Origin: Thetidibacter halocola
GTDB taxonomy: Bacteria; Pseudomonadota; Alphaproteobacteria; Rhodobacterales; Rhodobacteraceae
Length of the DNA stretch: 64,000 bases
Direction of reading: 5' to 3'
Assembly (NCBI RefSeq): GCF_018224955.1
Contig: NZ_JAGTUU010000002.1
Span: 186,001-250,000 of the forward strand
Positions 16,821 to 25,697 of this stretch are shown in pieces; positions within the stretch are counted from its first letter, which is position 1; each line of letters starts with the position of its first letter. Both the position numbers and the translations under genes were made by a program. The notes beneath the pieces were generated by a model. That model did no database searches, was not told the DNA's origin, and was given only the letters and a program-made list of their open reading frames with translations.

Positions 16821-17693
16821 ATGCATCCCGCGCCGTCCATCATCGCATTTACCACCCTGTCGGGCCTTGGCCTTGGCCTGCTGTTCTGGCTGGGCATCGA
16901 CCCGACACCGCCGACAGGCTGGGTGGGCGCGGTTTTCTTCGCCATCGGCTTTGCCCTGGCGGGGGGCGGGCTTATGCTGTCGACCTTTCACCTCGGTCGT
17001 CCCGAACGGGCGATCCGCGCCTTCTCGCAATGGCGGACAAGTTGGCTGAGCCGCGAGGCCTGGACCGCGCTGGCCGCGCTGAGCGTCATGGTTCTGCACG
17101 CGGCGCTTGTGGTGCTGTTCGGTTTCAGCCTGTCCCTGCTGGGCTGGCTGGGGGCCGCGCTGTGCCTGGCCACTGTGTTCACAACGTCGATGATCTACGC
17201 CCAGCTGCGCACAGTGCCGCGCTGGCACCACTGGTCGACGCCGCTGTTGTTCCTGACGCTGTCGCTGGCGGGCGGTGCGCTGCTGTCGGGACGGGTGAGC
17301 GTGGCGATGGTGCTGCTGGCCATCACGGGCGCTGTGCAGCTGTGGTCGTGGCGGGACGGCGACGAACGCCTTGCGCGCAGCGGCAGCGACATGGCCAGTG
17401 CGACCGGACTGGGCGGGATCGGGACGGTCCGCGCCTTTGAGCCGCCGCATACCGGAACGAATTACCTGATGCGCGAGATGGTGCACGTGGTGGGTCGAAA
17501 ACATGCGCAGAAACTGCGGGTTATCGCGATGGGGCTGATGGTCGTGCTGCCCGTCGTGCTGCTGGCGTTGCCCTTTGGGCACGCATGGGCGGGATTGGCG
17601 GTGCTGAGCCATGTGGCCGGCGTGATCGTGGCGCGCTGGCTGTTCTTTGCCGAGGCCGAGCACGTGGTGGGATTCTATTACGGTAAGCGGTGA
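16821..17693 (+). CDS. soeC: Membrane-bound sulfite dehydrogenase, anchor subunit SoeC
   Basis: This 290-residue protein has about eight membrane spans and belongs to the DmsC family. The signature HLGRPERAIRAFSQWRTSWL (residues 55-74) is characteristic of DmsC/SoeC anchors. It would anchor SoeAB at the inner face of the cytoplasmic membrane and pass electrons from sulfite to quinone. It lies 59 bases after soeB, preceded by GGGAAG as ribosome-binding site. It ends just before a strong multi-hairpin terminator. Confidence 0.88.
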   Translation: MHPAPSIIAFTTLSGLGLGLLFWLGIDPTPPTGWVGAVFFAIGFALAGGGLMLSTFHLGRPERAIRAFSQWRTSWLSREAWTALAALSVMVLHAALVVLFGFSLSLLGWLGAALCLATVFTTSMIYAQLRTVPRWHHWSTPLLFLTLSLAGGALLSGRVSVAMVLLAITGAVQLWSWRDGDERLARSGSDMASATGLGGIGTVRAFEPPHTGTNYLMREMVHVVGRKHAQKLRVIAMGLMVVLPVVLLALPFGHAWAGLAVLSHVAGVIVARWLFFAEAEHVVGFYYGKR

Positions 17694-17701
17694 GGGCGGA
17701 T

Positions 17702-17748
17702 GGGGGCGCTGCCCCCGTCCCTTCGGGACTCCCCCGGAGTTTTTCCGG
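17702..17748. terminator. Multi-hairpin terminator between soeC and the hydroxylase gene
   Basis: Three hairpins follow each other: GGGGGC/GCCCCC (17702-17716), GTCCC/GGGAC (17717-17729) and CCGGA/TCCGG (17734-17748), the last enclosing a T5 run. The two flanking genes are convergent. GC-rich clusters of this kind recur downstream of genes in Rhodobacterales from memory, so this may be a dispersed element. Confidence 0.6.
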
Positions 17749-17771
17749 CAAGATGAAGAACGGGCCGGGTC

Positions 17772-18701
17772 TCAGGAGAAACCCGGCTTGCCCGCATCCT
17801 CGGGGTGGCGGGTGAGGTGTTTCGCCTTGATCGTCTGGGACGTGTCGCGCGAGCCGTCATGGCTCCAGCCCGGGGGTGCGACGCAATACATCAGACGGTC
17901 GCGCCACGTGATGCCCGGTTGCGTGACGTCTCGCCAGATGCCGACCCATTCGTGGAAGGCGACGCGGATCGGGTTGAACGTGCCGAGGTTGTGGACCAGG
18001 CCGTAATCGACCTTTTCCTCATCCTGCTCGGGGACGAAGGTGCCGAACAGCTTGTCCCAGATTATGAAGACACCGGCATAGTTCGCATCCAGGTAACGCG
18101 GGTTGCGGCCGTGATGGACGCGGTGATGGCTGGGTGTGTTCATCACCGCCTCGACCCAGCGCGGCATCCGTCCGATCGCCTCGGTGTGGATCCAGAACTG
18201 GTAGATCAGGTTCAGCCCGCCGCAGAACAGCACCATGGCCGGGTGGAACCCGAGCAGGATCAGGGGCGCGCGGACGATCATCATGAAGGTGAAGGTGCCC
18301 GTCCAGGTCTGCCGCAGCGCGGTGGTCAGGTTGTAGTGCTGGCTGGAATGGTGGTTCACGTGGCTGGCCCAGACCCAGCGCACGCGGTGGCCAAAGCGGT
18401 GCACCCAGTAATAACGCAGGTCATCGAGGACAAAGCACAGCGCAACGACCCACCAGCCTGCCCCGAGGTCGAGCGGAGTCAGGTCCCACAGCAGCATGAA
18501 GAACCCCCAGGCGACGAAGCCCAGCAGGATCCCCTCGGCCACGTTGCCAGCACCCAGGATCAGCGAGGTCAGCGCGTCGCGGGTCTCGTACCGGCCGCCG
18601 CGCCTGCGGATCACGATCCAGGTCAGCTCGACCAGGATCGCCGCGATGAACAGGGGCACGGCGAGTTGCACCACGTCCGGGTAGGTCAATTGGTCGGTCA
18701 T
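17772..18701 (-). CDS. Membrane fatty acid hydroxylase / sterol desaturase family protein
   Basis: This 309-residue membrane protein carries the diiron His boxes of the fatty acid hydroxylase superfamily: HRFGH, HVNHH and HRVHH, plus a further His in the WIHTE segment. About four to five hydrophobic segments are present. These enzymes hydroxylate or desaturate lipids at the membrane using O2. In Rhodobacterales, relatives include proteins annotated as C-5 sterol desaturases without a proven substrate. It forms a two-gene unit with the upstream small membrane protein, which it overlaps by 4 bases. Substrate is unknown. Confidence 0.85.
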   Translation of the reverse strand: MTDQLTYPDVVQLAVPLFIAAILVELTWIVIRRRGGRYETRDALTSLILGAGNVAEGILLGFVAWGFFMLLWDLTPLDLGAGWWVVALCFVLDDLRYYWVHRFGHRVRWVWASHVNHHSSQHYNLTTALRQTWTGTFTFMMIVRAPLILLGFHPAMVLFCGGLNLIYQFWIHTEAIGRMPRWVEAVMNTPSHHRVHHGRNPRYLDANYAGVFIIWDKLFGTFVPEQDEEKVDYGLVHNLGTFNPIRVAFHEWVGIWRDVTQPGITWRDRLMYCVAPPGWSHDGSRDTSQTIKAKHLTRHPEDAGKPGFS

Positions 18702-19090
18702 GTCGCTTGCCTCAGCAGGGTTTGCCAGCGGTCGGCCTCGTCTTTCGGAAGACGCAGCGAGACGCGGGGCGCGGTGTAGTCGGGGAGGTGCAGGGTCAGG
18801 CCGTGGCGGGTGCGATCGACGCGGATGCGAGAGAGCAGGCGCGCGGTGCTGTCGGCACCCATCGGCCAGACCAGTGCGACCCCGGAGTCGGTGCGCAACA
18901 GCGCGGCCTGCCCGTCGCGGCAGCGGGTGACGGCGCGGACGGGGGTTTCGGGGAATTCGCGGGCGAAGGCGGCGATCGCCTCGGAATCGCTGACAAAGCG
19001 GCGCGGGGTTGCCATGCCCAGTGCCCAGGTCAATGCAGCGATTCCGGCGATGCCCGCGACCACCAGAGTGATCAGGATTTGCAGCGGCAT
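18698..19090 (-). CDS. Small membrane-anchored protein of unknown function
   Basis: This 130-residue protein starts at ATG 19090, chosen because AGGAGGA sits at ideal spacing; the in-frame ATGs at 19111 and 19108 lack a site. One N-terminal span (LQILITLVVAGIAGIAALTW) is followed by a soluble domain of about 105 residues. This has alternating strands and ends in LPKDEADRWQTLLRQ, reminiscent of small proteins predicted to bind lipids or nucleic acids, but I recognise no family. It is translationally coupled (ATGA) to the hydroxylase gene, so a shared role in membrane lipid modification is possible. Confidence 0.65.
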   Translation of the reverse strand: MPLQILITLVVAGIAGIAALTWALGMATPRRFVSDSEAIAAFAREFPETPVRAVTRCRDGQAALLRTDSGVALVWPMGADSTARLLSRIRVDRTRHGLTLHLPDYTAPRVSLRLPKDEADRWQTLLRQAT

Positions 19091-19344
19091 GACTCCTCCT
19101 GGTGCCATCATGCCTTGTGGCGCGCGCCTGTCAAAAGCGCCGTGGCGTCACGTGATTCGGGGGCGCGACGGTGGCAGGACCGCCGCTGATTGTTCGCGGA
19201 TCGGGAACGACGCGCTGACAGGATCGCGGATTGATCCAGCGGCCGTGTCCAGTCACATGGAAATGGGACGTTTGCGTTGCGCGCTGCCGCAATTCCGCCC
19301 CAATCTGGCACTGCGGGAACAGAACCCGCAGGACGGAGGAATGC

Positions 19345-19548
19345 ATGCGCACGGCGATCCTGGCCCTGATCCTGGCCGTTCCGGTCTCTCTGACCGCCGA
19401 TCTGATCGGGTTGGCGATTGGTGAAGGCAATGCGAGCGAGGTGCCCTGCATCGCGCCGGTGCACGCCGTGCCCGAGGTCATGCCGCCGCAGGTCGAAAGC
19501 GACACGCCTGTTCCGCGCCCGTCGCGGCACCACCTGCGCACCGCCTAA
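19345..19548 (+). CDS. Small secreted or membrane-anchored protein, unknown
   Basis: This 67-residue protein begins MRTAILALILAVPVSLTADL. The hydrophobic N-terminus looks like a signal peptide or anchor, and the tail is Pro/Val-rich, ending RPSRHHLRTA. GGAGGA precedes the ATG by 4 bases. An alternative ATG at 19341 is in another frame and gives no sensible product. A T-rich hairpin terminator follows. No family is recognised. The gene is supported by its ribosome-binding site, signal sequence and terminator rather than by homology. Confidence 0.5.
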   Translation: MRTAILALILAVPVSLTADLIGLAIGEGNASEVPCIAPVHAVPEVMPPQVESDTPVPRPSRHHLRTA

Positions 19549-19577
19549 AGGATTTTTACCAGCGATTGAGTCACGTC

Positions 19578-19612
19578 GGGGCGGCCTGCAAAGGGCTGCC
19601 CCTATTTCTTTC
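19578..19612. terminator. Rho-independent terminator
   Basis: A stem of about 9-10 bp forms between GGGGCGGCC (19578-19586) and GGCTGCCCC (ending 19602), with one G-T pair, followed by TATTTCTTT. It ends the small secreted protein transcript and overlaps the 3' end of the convergent TlpA gene. Confidence 0.65.
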
Positions 19613-20171
19613 AGCTTCCCGGTCCGATCAGCGCCCGTAGTGCCGCCTTGGCACTGTCCGAGGCCCAATCCGCATCGCCTGTCAGGCGGCCGACCTCCTG
19701 CCCCTCTGGGTTCAGGATCACCGTCACCGGCAAGCCCAGCACAGCCATCTCGCGGGCCAGCTTGGACCCCGGATCGCGGTGCAACGGCAGGTTGGTGACG
19801 CCGATTTCCTCGAAGAAGGCGGCCATTGCGGGTGGCGGGTTGCGTGATGTCGCGATGGTCACGACCTCGAAGGCATCGCCGCCGAGTTCGGTCTGCAACT
19901 CGGCCAGCATCGGCATTTCCTTGCGGCAAGGCGCGCACCAGGTGGCCCAGAAGTTCACCAGCACCCACTTGCCCTGCCAGTCCGACAGGTTCAGCGGCTG
20001 TTCGTCGAAGGTCATGAAATCGGCGGTGCCGGCGGGTTTCGGTTCGGCGTGGAAGACCAGCTTGCGCATGTCGCCGTCCAGCGCGGCCTTGGCCGCGTCG
20101 ACATCGGCCACGGCCGGATTTGCAAGCGCCATCGCGGCGGTATAGATCAGCGCCAAGCCAAGTTGTCTCAT
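19611..20171 (-). CDS. TlpA/ResA-like thiol-disulfide oxidoreductase
   Basis: This 186-residue exported thioredoxin-fold protein starts at ATG 20171, preceded by GGAGGGC. A signal peptide (ALANPAVA) is followed by a TlpA-like domain with the active site [11 protein letters not shown] and the cis-Pro loop in LGLPVTVI. It should act as a periplasmic thiol reductase, typically in cytochrome c or copper-site maturation or general cysteine reduction. It diverges from argH across only 21 bases, so promoters overlap. This pairing recurs in Rhodobacterales by my recollection. Confidence 0.9.
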   Translation of the reverse strand: MRQLGLALIYTAAMALANPAVADVDAAKAALDGDMRKLVFHAEPKPAGTADFMTFDEQPLNLSDWQGKWVLVNFWATWCAPCRKEMPMLAELQTELGGDAFEVVTIATSRNPPPAMAAFFEEIGVTNLPLHRDPGSKLAREMAVLGLPVTVILNPEGQEVGRLTGDADWASDSAKAALRALIGPGS

Positions 20172-20192
20172 AAGCCCTCCGAAGGAAAGTCC

Positions 20193-21578
20193 ATGTCCAA
20201 GACCTCGAACCAGATGTGGGGCGGCCGCTTTGCCGATCAACCGGACGCGATCATGGAGGCGATCAACGCCTCGATCGGGTTCGACAAGCGGCTGGCGGCG
20301 CAGGATATCGCCGGGTCAAGGGCCCATGCCGCGATGCTTGCGGCTACGGGTATCATCAGTGATAGCGATGCCGAGGCGATCCGGGAAGGATTGCTCACGG
20401 TGTTGTCAGAGATCGAGGGCGGATCGTTCGAATTTTCCACCGCGCTGGAAGACATCCACATGAACGTGGAGGCGCGGCTGAAGGCGGTGATCGGCGAACC
20501 GGCCGGACGGCTGCATACCGGGCGCTCGCGCAACGACCAGGTGGCCACCGATTTCCGCCTGTGGGTGCGCGACCAGATCGACGAGGCCGAGGGCAGCCTG
20601 ACCCGCCTGATCCATGCGCTGCTGGCGCAGGCCGAGGCCGGGGCCGAGTGGGTGATGCCGGGCTTCACCCATTTGCAGACGGCGCAACCTGTGACCTGGG
20701 GCCATCACATGATGGCCTATGTCGAGATGTTCGGGCGCGACCTGAGCCGGGTGCGGGATGCGCGCAAGCGGATGAACGAGTCGCCCCTCGGTGCGGCGGC
20801 GCTGGCGGGCACCGGCTTTCCCATCGACCGGCACATGACGGCGCAGGCGCTGGGCTTTGACGCGCCGATGGCCAACAGCCTCGATGCCGTGTCGGCGCGG
20901 GATTTCGCGCTGGAGTTCCTGTCGGTCGCCAGCATCAGCGCCATGCACCTCAGCCGCTTTGCCGAGGAACTGGTGATCTGGTCGTCGGCCCAGTTCCGGT
21001 TCGTCACGCTGTCGGACCGGTTCAGCACCGGCTCCAGCATCATGCCGCAGAAGAAGAACCCGGATGCCGCAGAACTGATCCGCGCCAAGATCGGGCGCAT
21101 CTTTGGCGCCAATGTCGCGTTGATGATGGTGATGAAGGGTCTGCCGCTGGCCTATTCCAAGGACATGCAGGAAGACAAGGAACAGGTCTTTGACGCCGCC
21201 GACAACTGGCTTCTGGCGCTGGCCGCGATGGAGGGGATGGTGCGCGACATGACCGCCAATGTCGCCAACCTGGAAAAGGCCGCGTCCGCTGGCTTTTCCA
21301 CCGCGACGGACCTCGCCGACTGGCTGGTGCGCGAGACCGGCCTGCCCTTCCGCGAGGCGCATCACGTCACGGGCGCGCTGGTGGCGCTGGCCGAGAAGAC
21401 CGGGCGCGACCTGCCTGACCTGACGCTGGACGAGATGCAGGCGGTGCATGGCAATATCACGGCGTCGGTCTATGATGTGCTGGGCGTGCACAACTCGGTC
21501 GCGTCGCGCCGCAGCTATGGCGGCACCGCGCCGGACCGGGTGCGCGAACAGATCGCGCGCTGGAAGGAGGCGCTATGA
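20193..21578 (+). CDS. argH: Argininosuccinate lyase
   Basis: This 461-residue enzyme of the fumarase/aspartase superfamily cleaves argininosuccinate to arginine and fumarate, the final step of arginine biosynthesis. The signature loop [12 protein letters not shown] with the catalytic Ser is intact, as are [12 protein letters not shown] and FTHLQTAQP. Length is normal. Start ATG 20193 follows GAAGGAAAG. It is the first gene of a short operon with a small lipoprotein and a DUF2834-type protein, joined by overlapping stop/start codons. Confidence 0.96.
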   Translation: MSKTSNQMWGGRFADQPDAIMEAINASIGFDKRLAAQDIAGSRAHAAMLAATGIISDSDAEAIREGLLTVLSEIEGGSFEFSTALEDIHMNVEARLKAVIGEPAGRLHTGRSRNDQVATDFRLWVRDQIDEAEGSLTRLIHALLAQAEAGAEWVMPGFTHLQTAQPVTWGHHMMAYVEMFGRDLSRVRDARKRMNESPLGAAALAGTGFPIDRHMTAQALGFDAPMANSLDAVSARDFALEFLSVASISAMHLSRFAEELVIWSSAQFRFVTLSDRFSTGSSIMPQKKNPDAAELIRAKIGRIFGANVALMMVMKGLPLAYSKDMQEDKEQVFDAADNWLLALAAMEGMVRDMTANVANLEKAASAGFSTATDLADWLVRETGLPFREAHHVTGALVALAEKTGRDLPDLTLDEMQAVHGNITASVYDVLGVHNSVASRRSYGGTAPDRVREQIARWKEAL

Positions 21579-21745
21579 GAGCTGCATTGATCCTGTCCCT
21601 GATGGCGCTGGCCGCTTGCGGCGCCGATGGCGAACCGATCCGCCCGACCGCGACGACCACGGTCGGCGTTGGCAGCGACGGGGTCAGCACCTCGACCTCT
21701 GTCACGGTTCAGCGCGGCTCCTTCGGGTTGGGGGTGCGGCTGTGA
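21575..21745 (+). CDS. Small lipoprotein downstream of argH
   Basis: This 56-residue protein has a type II signal peptide ending LMALAAC; the mature lipoprotein is only about 40 residues, rich in Thr, Ser, Val and Gly. Its ATG overlaps the argH stop (ATGA) and its stop overlaps the next start (TGATG), so it is clearly translated in the argH operon. After the lipid-attached Cys comes [10 protein letters not shown], then a beta-prone tail. Function is unknown; it is probably an envelope protein of a small conserved roseobacter family. Confidence 0.72.
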   Translation: MRAALILSLMALAACGADGEPIRPTATTTVGVGSDGVSTSTSVTVQRGSFGLGVRL

Positions 21746-22050
21746 TGCGCTGGGTCTGGCTGGCGCTGGCGGCCTGGGGTGCGGTGCACCCGATGTATTG
21801 GTTCGTCTCCTACATGGCCGAAAATCCCGGCGGCCTCTCTGCCCTGATCGACGCCTGGTATGTCAACGACAGCACCACGGGCCTCACCTGGGACCTGACG
21901 ATCGCCGCCATCGCACTGACCGTCTGGATCCTGTCGGAATCGATCCCGCGGAAGAACTGGCTGGGCCTGCTGGGCATCCCGGCCACCTTCTGCATCGGGG
22001 TCAGCTGCGGCCTGCCGTTGTATCTGTTCCTGCGCGCGCGGACGGCCTGA
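21745..22050 (+). CDS. DUF2834-like small membrane protein
   Basis: This 101-residue protein has three hydrophobic segments (about residues 3-24, 50-66 and 73-96). The pattern LTWDLTIAAIALTVWILSE followed by GLPLYLFLR near the end fits the DUF2834 family, whose function is unknown. The start codon overlaps the stop of the preceding lipoprotein gene by one base. It is the last gene of the argH unit. Confidence 0.68.
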   Translation: MRWVWLALAAWGAVHPMYWFVSYMAENPGGLSALIDAWYVNDSTTGLTWDLTIAAIALTVWILSESIPRKNWLGLLGIPATFCIGVSCGLPLYLFLRARTA

Positions 22051-22113
22051 TGGCGCTGTTGACAAGCCCCCCGGCGCGGTCTTGCATGGCCGCATTGTCC
22101 AGGGAGTTTCGCC

Positions 22114-22617
22114 ATGATCCGTTTCGCCGCCGCGCTGTGCCTGTTGCTGTCGCCCGTGGCCGTGCAGGCGCAGGGCGTCGATAGCGGCCAGACCTTCGGC
22201 AACTGGACCGTGTCCTGCGAGGCTCTGGGCGTGAACCGCACCGCCTGCGTGCTGGAACAGACCTTGACGCGCGACGCCGACGGCGCATTCGTCGCGCAGG
22301 TTCTTGCCTTCTGGAATGCCGATGGATCCGAGCGGTTCCTGGCCATGCGGGTGCCGCTGGGCGTCTACCTGGCCTCGGGGATCGAGTTGCGCGCCGAGGA
22401 CGAGGACGCGGTCTTTCCGCTGATCTGGCAGACCTGCACCCCGCGCTTCTGCGAAGCCTTGCGCGTGCTGCCCGAAGAGCGGCTTCAGGCCTTCGCCGAC
22501 GGCGAGGCGCAGGTGCTGGCGGGCTACCGCCCCGGTCCGCTGGCCGAGCCGCTGGTGTTCTCGGTTTCCATGTCGGGCGTCATGCAGGGGCTGGAGGCGC
22601 TGCGCCCTGCGCCTTGA
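22114..22617 (+). CDS. Invasion-associated locus B (IalB) family exported protein
   Basis: This 167-residue protein has a signal peptide ending VAVQAQ. The mature domain shows FGNWTVSCE, ACVLEQ, and TCTPRFCEA, the classic IalB arrangement with paired cysteines. The family is exported to the periplasm and was named from Bartonella; its molecular function remains unsettled. It lies about 100 bases upstream of vgrG on the same strand, but no terminator is visible between them, so read-through into the T6SS cluster is possible. Confidence 0.85.
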   Translation: MIRFAAALCLLLSPVAVQAQGVDSGQTFGNWTVSCEALGVNRTACVLEQTLTRDADGAFVAQVLAFWNADGSERFLAMRVPLGVYLASGIELRAEDEDAVFPLIWQTCTPRFCEALRVLPEERLQAFADGEAQVLAGYRPGPLAEPLVFSVSMSGVMQGLEALRPAP

Positions 22618-22721
22618 CCGGGCATGCTAGGGTCTGGAATGCCTGACCCTGCGCGTGCATGAGAATTGAAAAACGGCGGATGCCTGTTAACATGGAGCGG
22701 ATTTCGATGACGGAGTTCGCG

Positions 22722-25064
22722 ATGCCCGCCTCATTCAAGCAGGACGGCCGCATGGGCCGTTTCCATTCGTCCCTTGGCACTGATGTCCTGGTTCTTCTGC
22801 GCTTCAACGGCTCCGACCATCTCAACGACCTGTTCGAATACAGGGTCGAGGCGCTGTCGACAGACCCGGACCTGAAACTCGACGACATCCTCGGCACCCA
22901 TGCGCAGGTCGAGCTGCTCGACCGCAAGGGCAATTCCGTCTGGTTCGACGGGATCGTGACGCGGGTCGTCTGGGCCGGTCCATACGAGAACGGACACCGC
23001 TATGACCTGGAGCTGCGGCCCTGGTTCTGGCTGGCGGGCCGCAAGCGCAACCAACGCATCTTTCACGAGATGTCGGTGGACGAGATCCTGCAGGAGCTGC
23101 TGCAACCCTATGCGGCGCTGGGTCAGCCGCACCTGTCGAACAAGCTGACGAAAAGCTATCCGACGCTGGAATACACGGTGCAGTATCGCGAAAGCGACCT
23201 GAACTTTGCCTGCCGGCTGATGGAGCGTTTCGGCATCACCTATGCCTTCCGCCACGAGCAAGGCAATCACACGATGCTTTTGCTCGACGACCCCGAGGAG
23301 CACCCAGAGATCCCCGGCGGCAAGCGACCCTACCTGGGCGTCGAGGGTCACCACCAGGCCGATGAGGAGCACTTCTGGGAATTCCTGCCCGAGCGCAACA
23401 TCACCACGGGGGCCGTCCGGCTGACCGACTACAACTTCAAGACGCCGACCGCCGCGATGGAGGTCGACCATTCCGATCCCGCCCCGCACGAGATGGCCGA
23501 TATCGAATCCTTCGACTATCCGGGCGACTACCTCGAGGCCGGCGATGGCCGGTCGCGGGTCGCCACGCTGCGCGTCCGGCAGGAACGCACGCGGGACAAG
23601 GCGGTGCGCGCGCTGGGCGATGTCGTCTCGCTGAAATCGGGGATGCGGATCGGGTTGGGCGGCGAGCACCTGGCCTCGGTCTTGCAGGAGACCTACGTGG
23701 CACTGGCTGCGTCGCATTCCTATGTCTCGGACAGCTATGGCTCGGGCGGCGCGGCGTCCGATGGCTATGCCTATCGCGGCAGCTACATGCTGCAACCGGC
23801 CAAGGCGCCGCTGGCGCCGGTATGCAAGACCCCGCAACCGGTGGTGCAGGGGCCGCAGACCGCCATGGTCGTGGGCGAGGGCGAGATCGACTGCGACGAG
23901 TTCGGCCGCATCCTGGTGCGCTTTCACTGGGATCTGAACGCTGCCCATTCGATGCGCTGCCGCGTGTCGCAAAGCTGGGCGTCCAAGGGCTGGGGCGGCA
24001 TGGTCATCCCCCGCATCGGGATGGAGGTCGTGGTCGAGTTCCTCGAGGGCGACCCGGACAAGCCGCTGGTGACGGGCTGCGTCTACAACGGCAAGAACAC
24101 GCCCGCCTATCCGCTGCCCGCCAACAAGACGAAATCGGTCTTCCGCACCGACTCGCATCAGGGTTCCGGCTTCAACGAGCTGGTGTTCGAGGACGAGCCG
24201 GGCAAGGAACACATCGCTATCAAGGCGCAACAGGACCTTTCTACGCTGGTGCTGAACGACCAGGTCGAGCGGATCAAGCGCCATGATGTGCAGTCGGTGG
24301 GCGTGAACAAGCTGGTCGAGGTGGGCAAGAACCACAAGACCGAGGTCGGCGGATCGGTCAACATCACGGTGGGCGGCACGGGGCAGGGCGCCAGCTCGAT
24401 GTTCTCGGGCCTCTCGGGCCTGTCGTCCAAGACCAAGTCGCTGCTGAACAAGGGCGGTTCAAAGGGCGGTGGCGGCGGTTCCGACCTGGGCAAGTTCGCG
24501 GGCACCGTGGGCAAGGCGGCCCTGGGCTTTCTGTCGTCCAAGGGCGGCAAGGGGCGCGGCGGGCTGCATGGTGCCGACGAGGCGGGTAAGGATGCCAACC
24601 ACGCGATGCGCGGTGCGGGGTCGGAACTGGGTGACAGCGGCGACGACCTGTTCGACCAGCCCGGCGTGATGAACACGGTCGTGTCGAACTTTCGCTCCGA
24701 CACCACGGGCGTCGCGTCGTCCGAGATGGTCGGTGTGACCAAGGTGCTGACCGTGGGCGGCGCGCTGATGGAATTCGTCGGCATGGAAAAGGAAGTGACG
24801 GTCGGCCAGAAACTGACCACCACGGTGGGCGAATCCATCCTGAACCAGACGCCCAAGCACACGCTGATCGCGACGCAGAAATTCACCATCGCAGCGCCGG
24901 GCGGGTCGATTGAGATCGACCAGAGCGGCATTACCATCAAGGCGTTCCAGCTGAAGGTCCTGTGCCCGTCGGTCGATTTCAATCCGGGGGCGCCGGCGAC
25001 GGCCGAGGTGCTTAAGGCGGAACAGGCCTTTGCGCAGGAATGCAAGGCCACGTTGGGGGGCTGA
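22722..25064 (+). CDS. vgrG: T6SS spike protein VgrG
   Basis: This protein has about 780 residues. ATG 22722 was chosen because GGAG lies 6 bases upstream; in-frame ATGs at 22659, 22680, 22692 and 22707 are also possible. The N-terminal gp27-like part contains DLFEYRVEAL, the Rhs/Vgr core contains DEFGRILVRFHWD and RVSQSWA, and the gp5-like beta-helix follows from about residue 430. A Gly/Ser/Lys-rich, low-complexity insert (about residues 550-647) interrupts the needle. The C-terminus continues with a repeat-rich stem and ends after about 75 further residues, with no separate toxin domain. It caps the Hcp tube with PAAR and is encoded just before the DUF4123 adaptor. Confidence 0.93.
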   Translation: MPASFKQDGRMGRFHSSLGTDVLVLLRFNGSDHLNDLFEYRVEALSTDPDLKLDDILGTHAQVELLDRKGNSVWFDGIVTRVVWAGPYENGHRYDLELRPWFWLAGRKRNQRIFHEMSVDEILQELLQPYAALGQPHLSNKLTKSYPTLEYTVQYRESDLNFACRLMERFGITYAFRHEQGNHTMLLLDDPEEHPEIPGGKRPYLGVEGHHQADEEHFWEFLPERNITTGAVRLTDYNFKTPTAAMEVDHSDPAPHEMADIESFDYPGDYLEAGDGRSRVATLRVRQERTRDKAVRALGDVVSLKSGMRIGLGGEHLASVLQETYVALAASHSYVSDSYGSGGAASDGYAYRGSYMLQPAKAPLAPVCKTPQPVVQGPQTAMVVGEGEIDCDEFGRILVRFHWDLNAAHSMRCRVSQSWASKGWGGMVIPRIGMEVVVEFLEGDPDKPLVTGCVYNGKNTPAYPLPANKTKSVFRTDSHQGSGFNELVFEDEPGKEHIAIKAQQDLSTLVLNDQVERIKRHDVQSVGVNKLVEVGKNHKTEVGGSVNITVGGTGQGASSMFSGLSGLSSKTKSLLNKGGSKGGGGGSDLGKFAGTVGKAALGFLSSKGGKGRGGLHGADEAGKDANHAMRGAGSELGDSGDDLFDQPGVMNTVVSNFRSDTTGVASSEMVGVTKVLTVGGALMEFVGMEKEVTVGQKLTTTVGESILNQTPKHTLIATQKFTIAAPGGSIEIDQSGITIKAFQLKVLCPSVDFNPGAPATAEVLKAEQAFAQECKATLGG

Positions 25065-25067
25065 GGA

Positions 25068-25661
25068 TTGGACGAGGTCAGGGTCTTTCCCTCTGCCCCG
25101 GCGGACAGCGCGCCCGCGGCCCTTGCGGCGGAGTTGCGCCGAACCTGTGCCGACAAGGGTTTCAGCCCCTACCTGCTGGTCGATGCCTCGCGCTCGCCGG
25201 CGACCCGCTTTGTCATCGAGACGATGACCGACCATGCGCTGTGCCTGTTCGACGGCGAGGCCTTTGACGACCTGGCCGAGGTGGCACCCTGGCTGGTGCC
25301 GCTGACGCTGGACGCCCGCGACGACGTCTATGACTGGTTCATGGCCGAGGGCTACGGCAACGACTGGGGCGTCTTCGTGCTGGCCGGGGCCGAGGCGCGC
25401 AAGGTCAAGACGACGCTCAAGCGATCTCTCAAGGTCGTCGACGAGGACGGCAACGAATTGTATTTCAAGTATTATCGCCCTTCGGTCTTCAACACCTACC
25501 TGCCCGCGATGGAGCCGGACCAGGCATCCTTCATCCTGCGTGGGATCGAACAGGTCTGGGCCGAGGACCCCGACGACCCCGCCCGCCTGCGCCGTTACGC
25601 GATCCGCGAGGGCACGTTGCGCCGCGCGGACCTGGGACTGACGGTGGAGGGCGAGACGTGA
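25068..25661 (+). CDS. DUF4123 T6SS effector adaptor (Tap/TEC-like)
   Basis: This 197-residue protein contains the DUF4123 pattern: LLVDASR near the start, CLFDGEAFDDLAEVAPWLVPL and FKYYRPSVFNTYLP. Such adaptors load a specific effector on the VgrG C-terminus in the cytoplasm. The start is TTG 25068, with GGGGGG 7 bases upstream, directly after the vgrG stop. In other clusters the cognate effector gene follows the adaptor; here the next genes are a plain PAAR protein and an autotransporter, so the cargo is unclear. Confidence 0.82.
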   Translation: MDEVRVFPSAPADSAPAALAAELRRTCADKGFSPYLLVDASRSPATRFVIETMTDHALCLFDGEAFDDLAEVAPWLVPLTLDARDDVYDWFMAEGYGNDWGVFVLAGAEARKVKTTLKRSLKVVDEDGNELYFKYYRPSVFNTYLPAMEPDQASFILRGIEQVWAEDPDDPARLRRYAIREGTLRRADLGLTVEGET

Positions 25662-25697
25662 CGCCCTGCCATGCAATCAAGTTGAAAGGACAGGATC

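Noticed and set aside
13041-17693. Polysulfide, thiosulfate or DMSO reductase
   Set aside because: No Tat signal on the catalytic subunit and direct linkage to xsc favour the cytoplasmic-facing sulfite dehydrogenase SoeABC.
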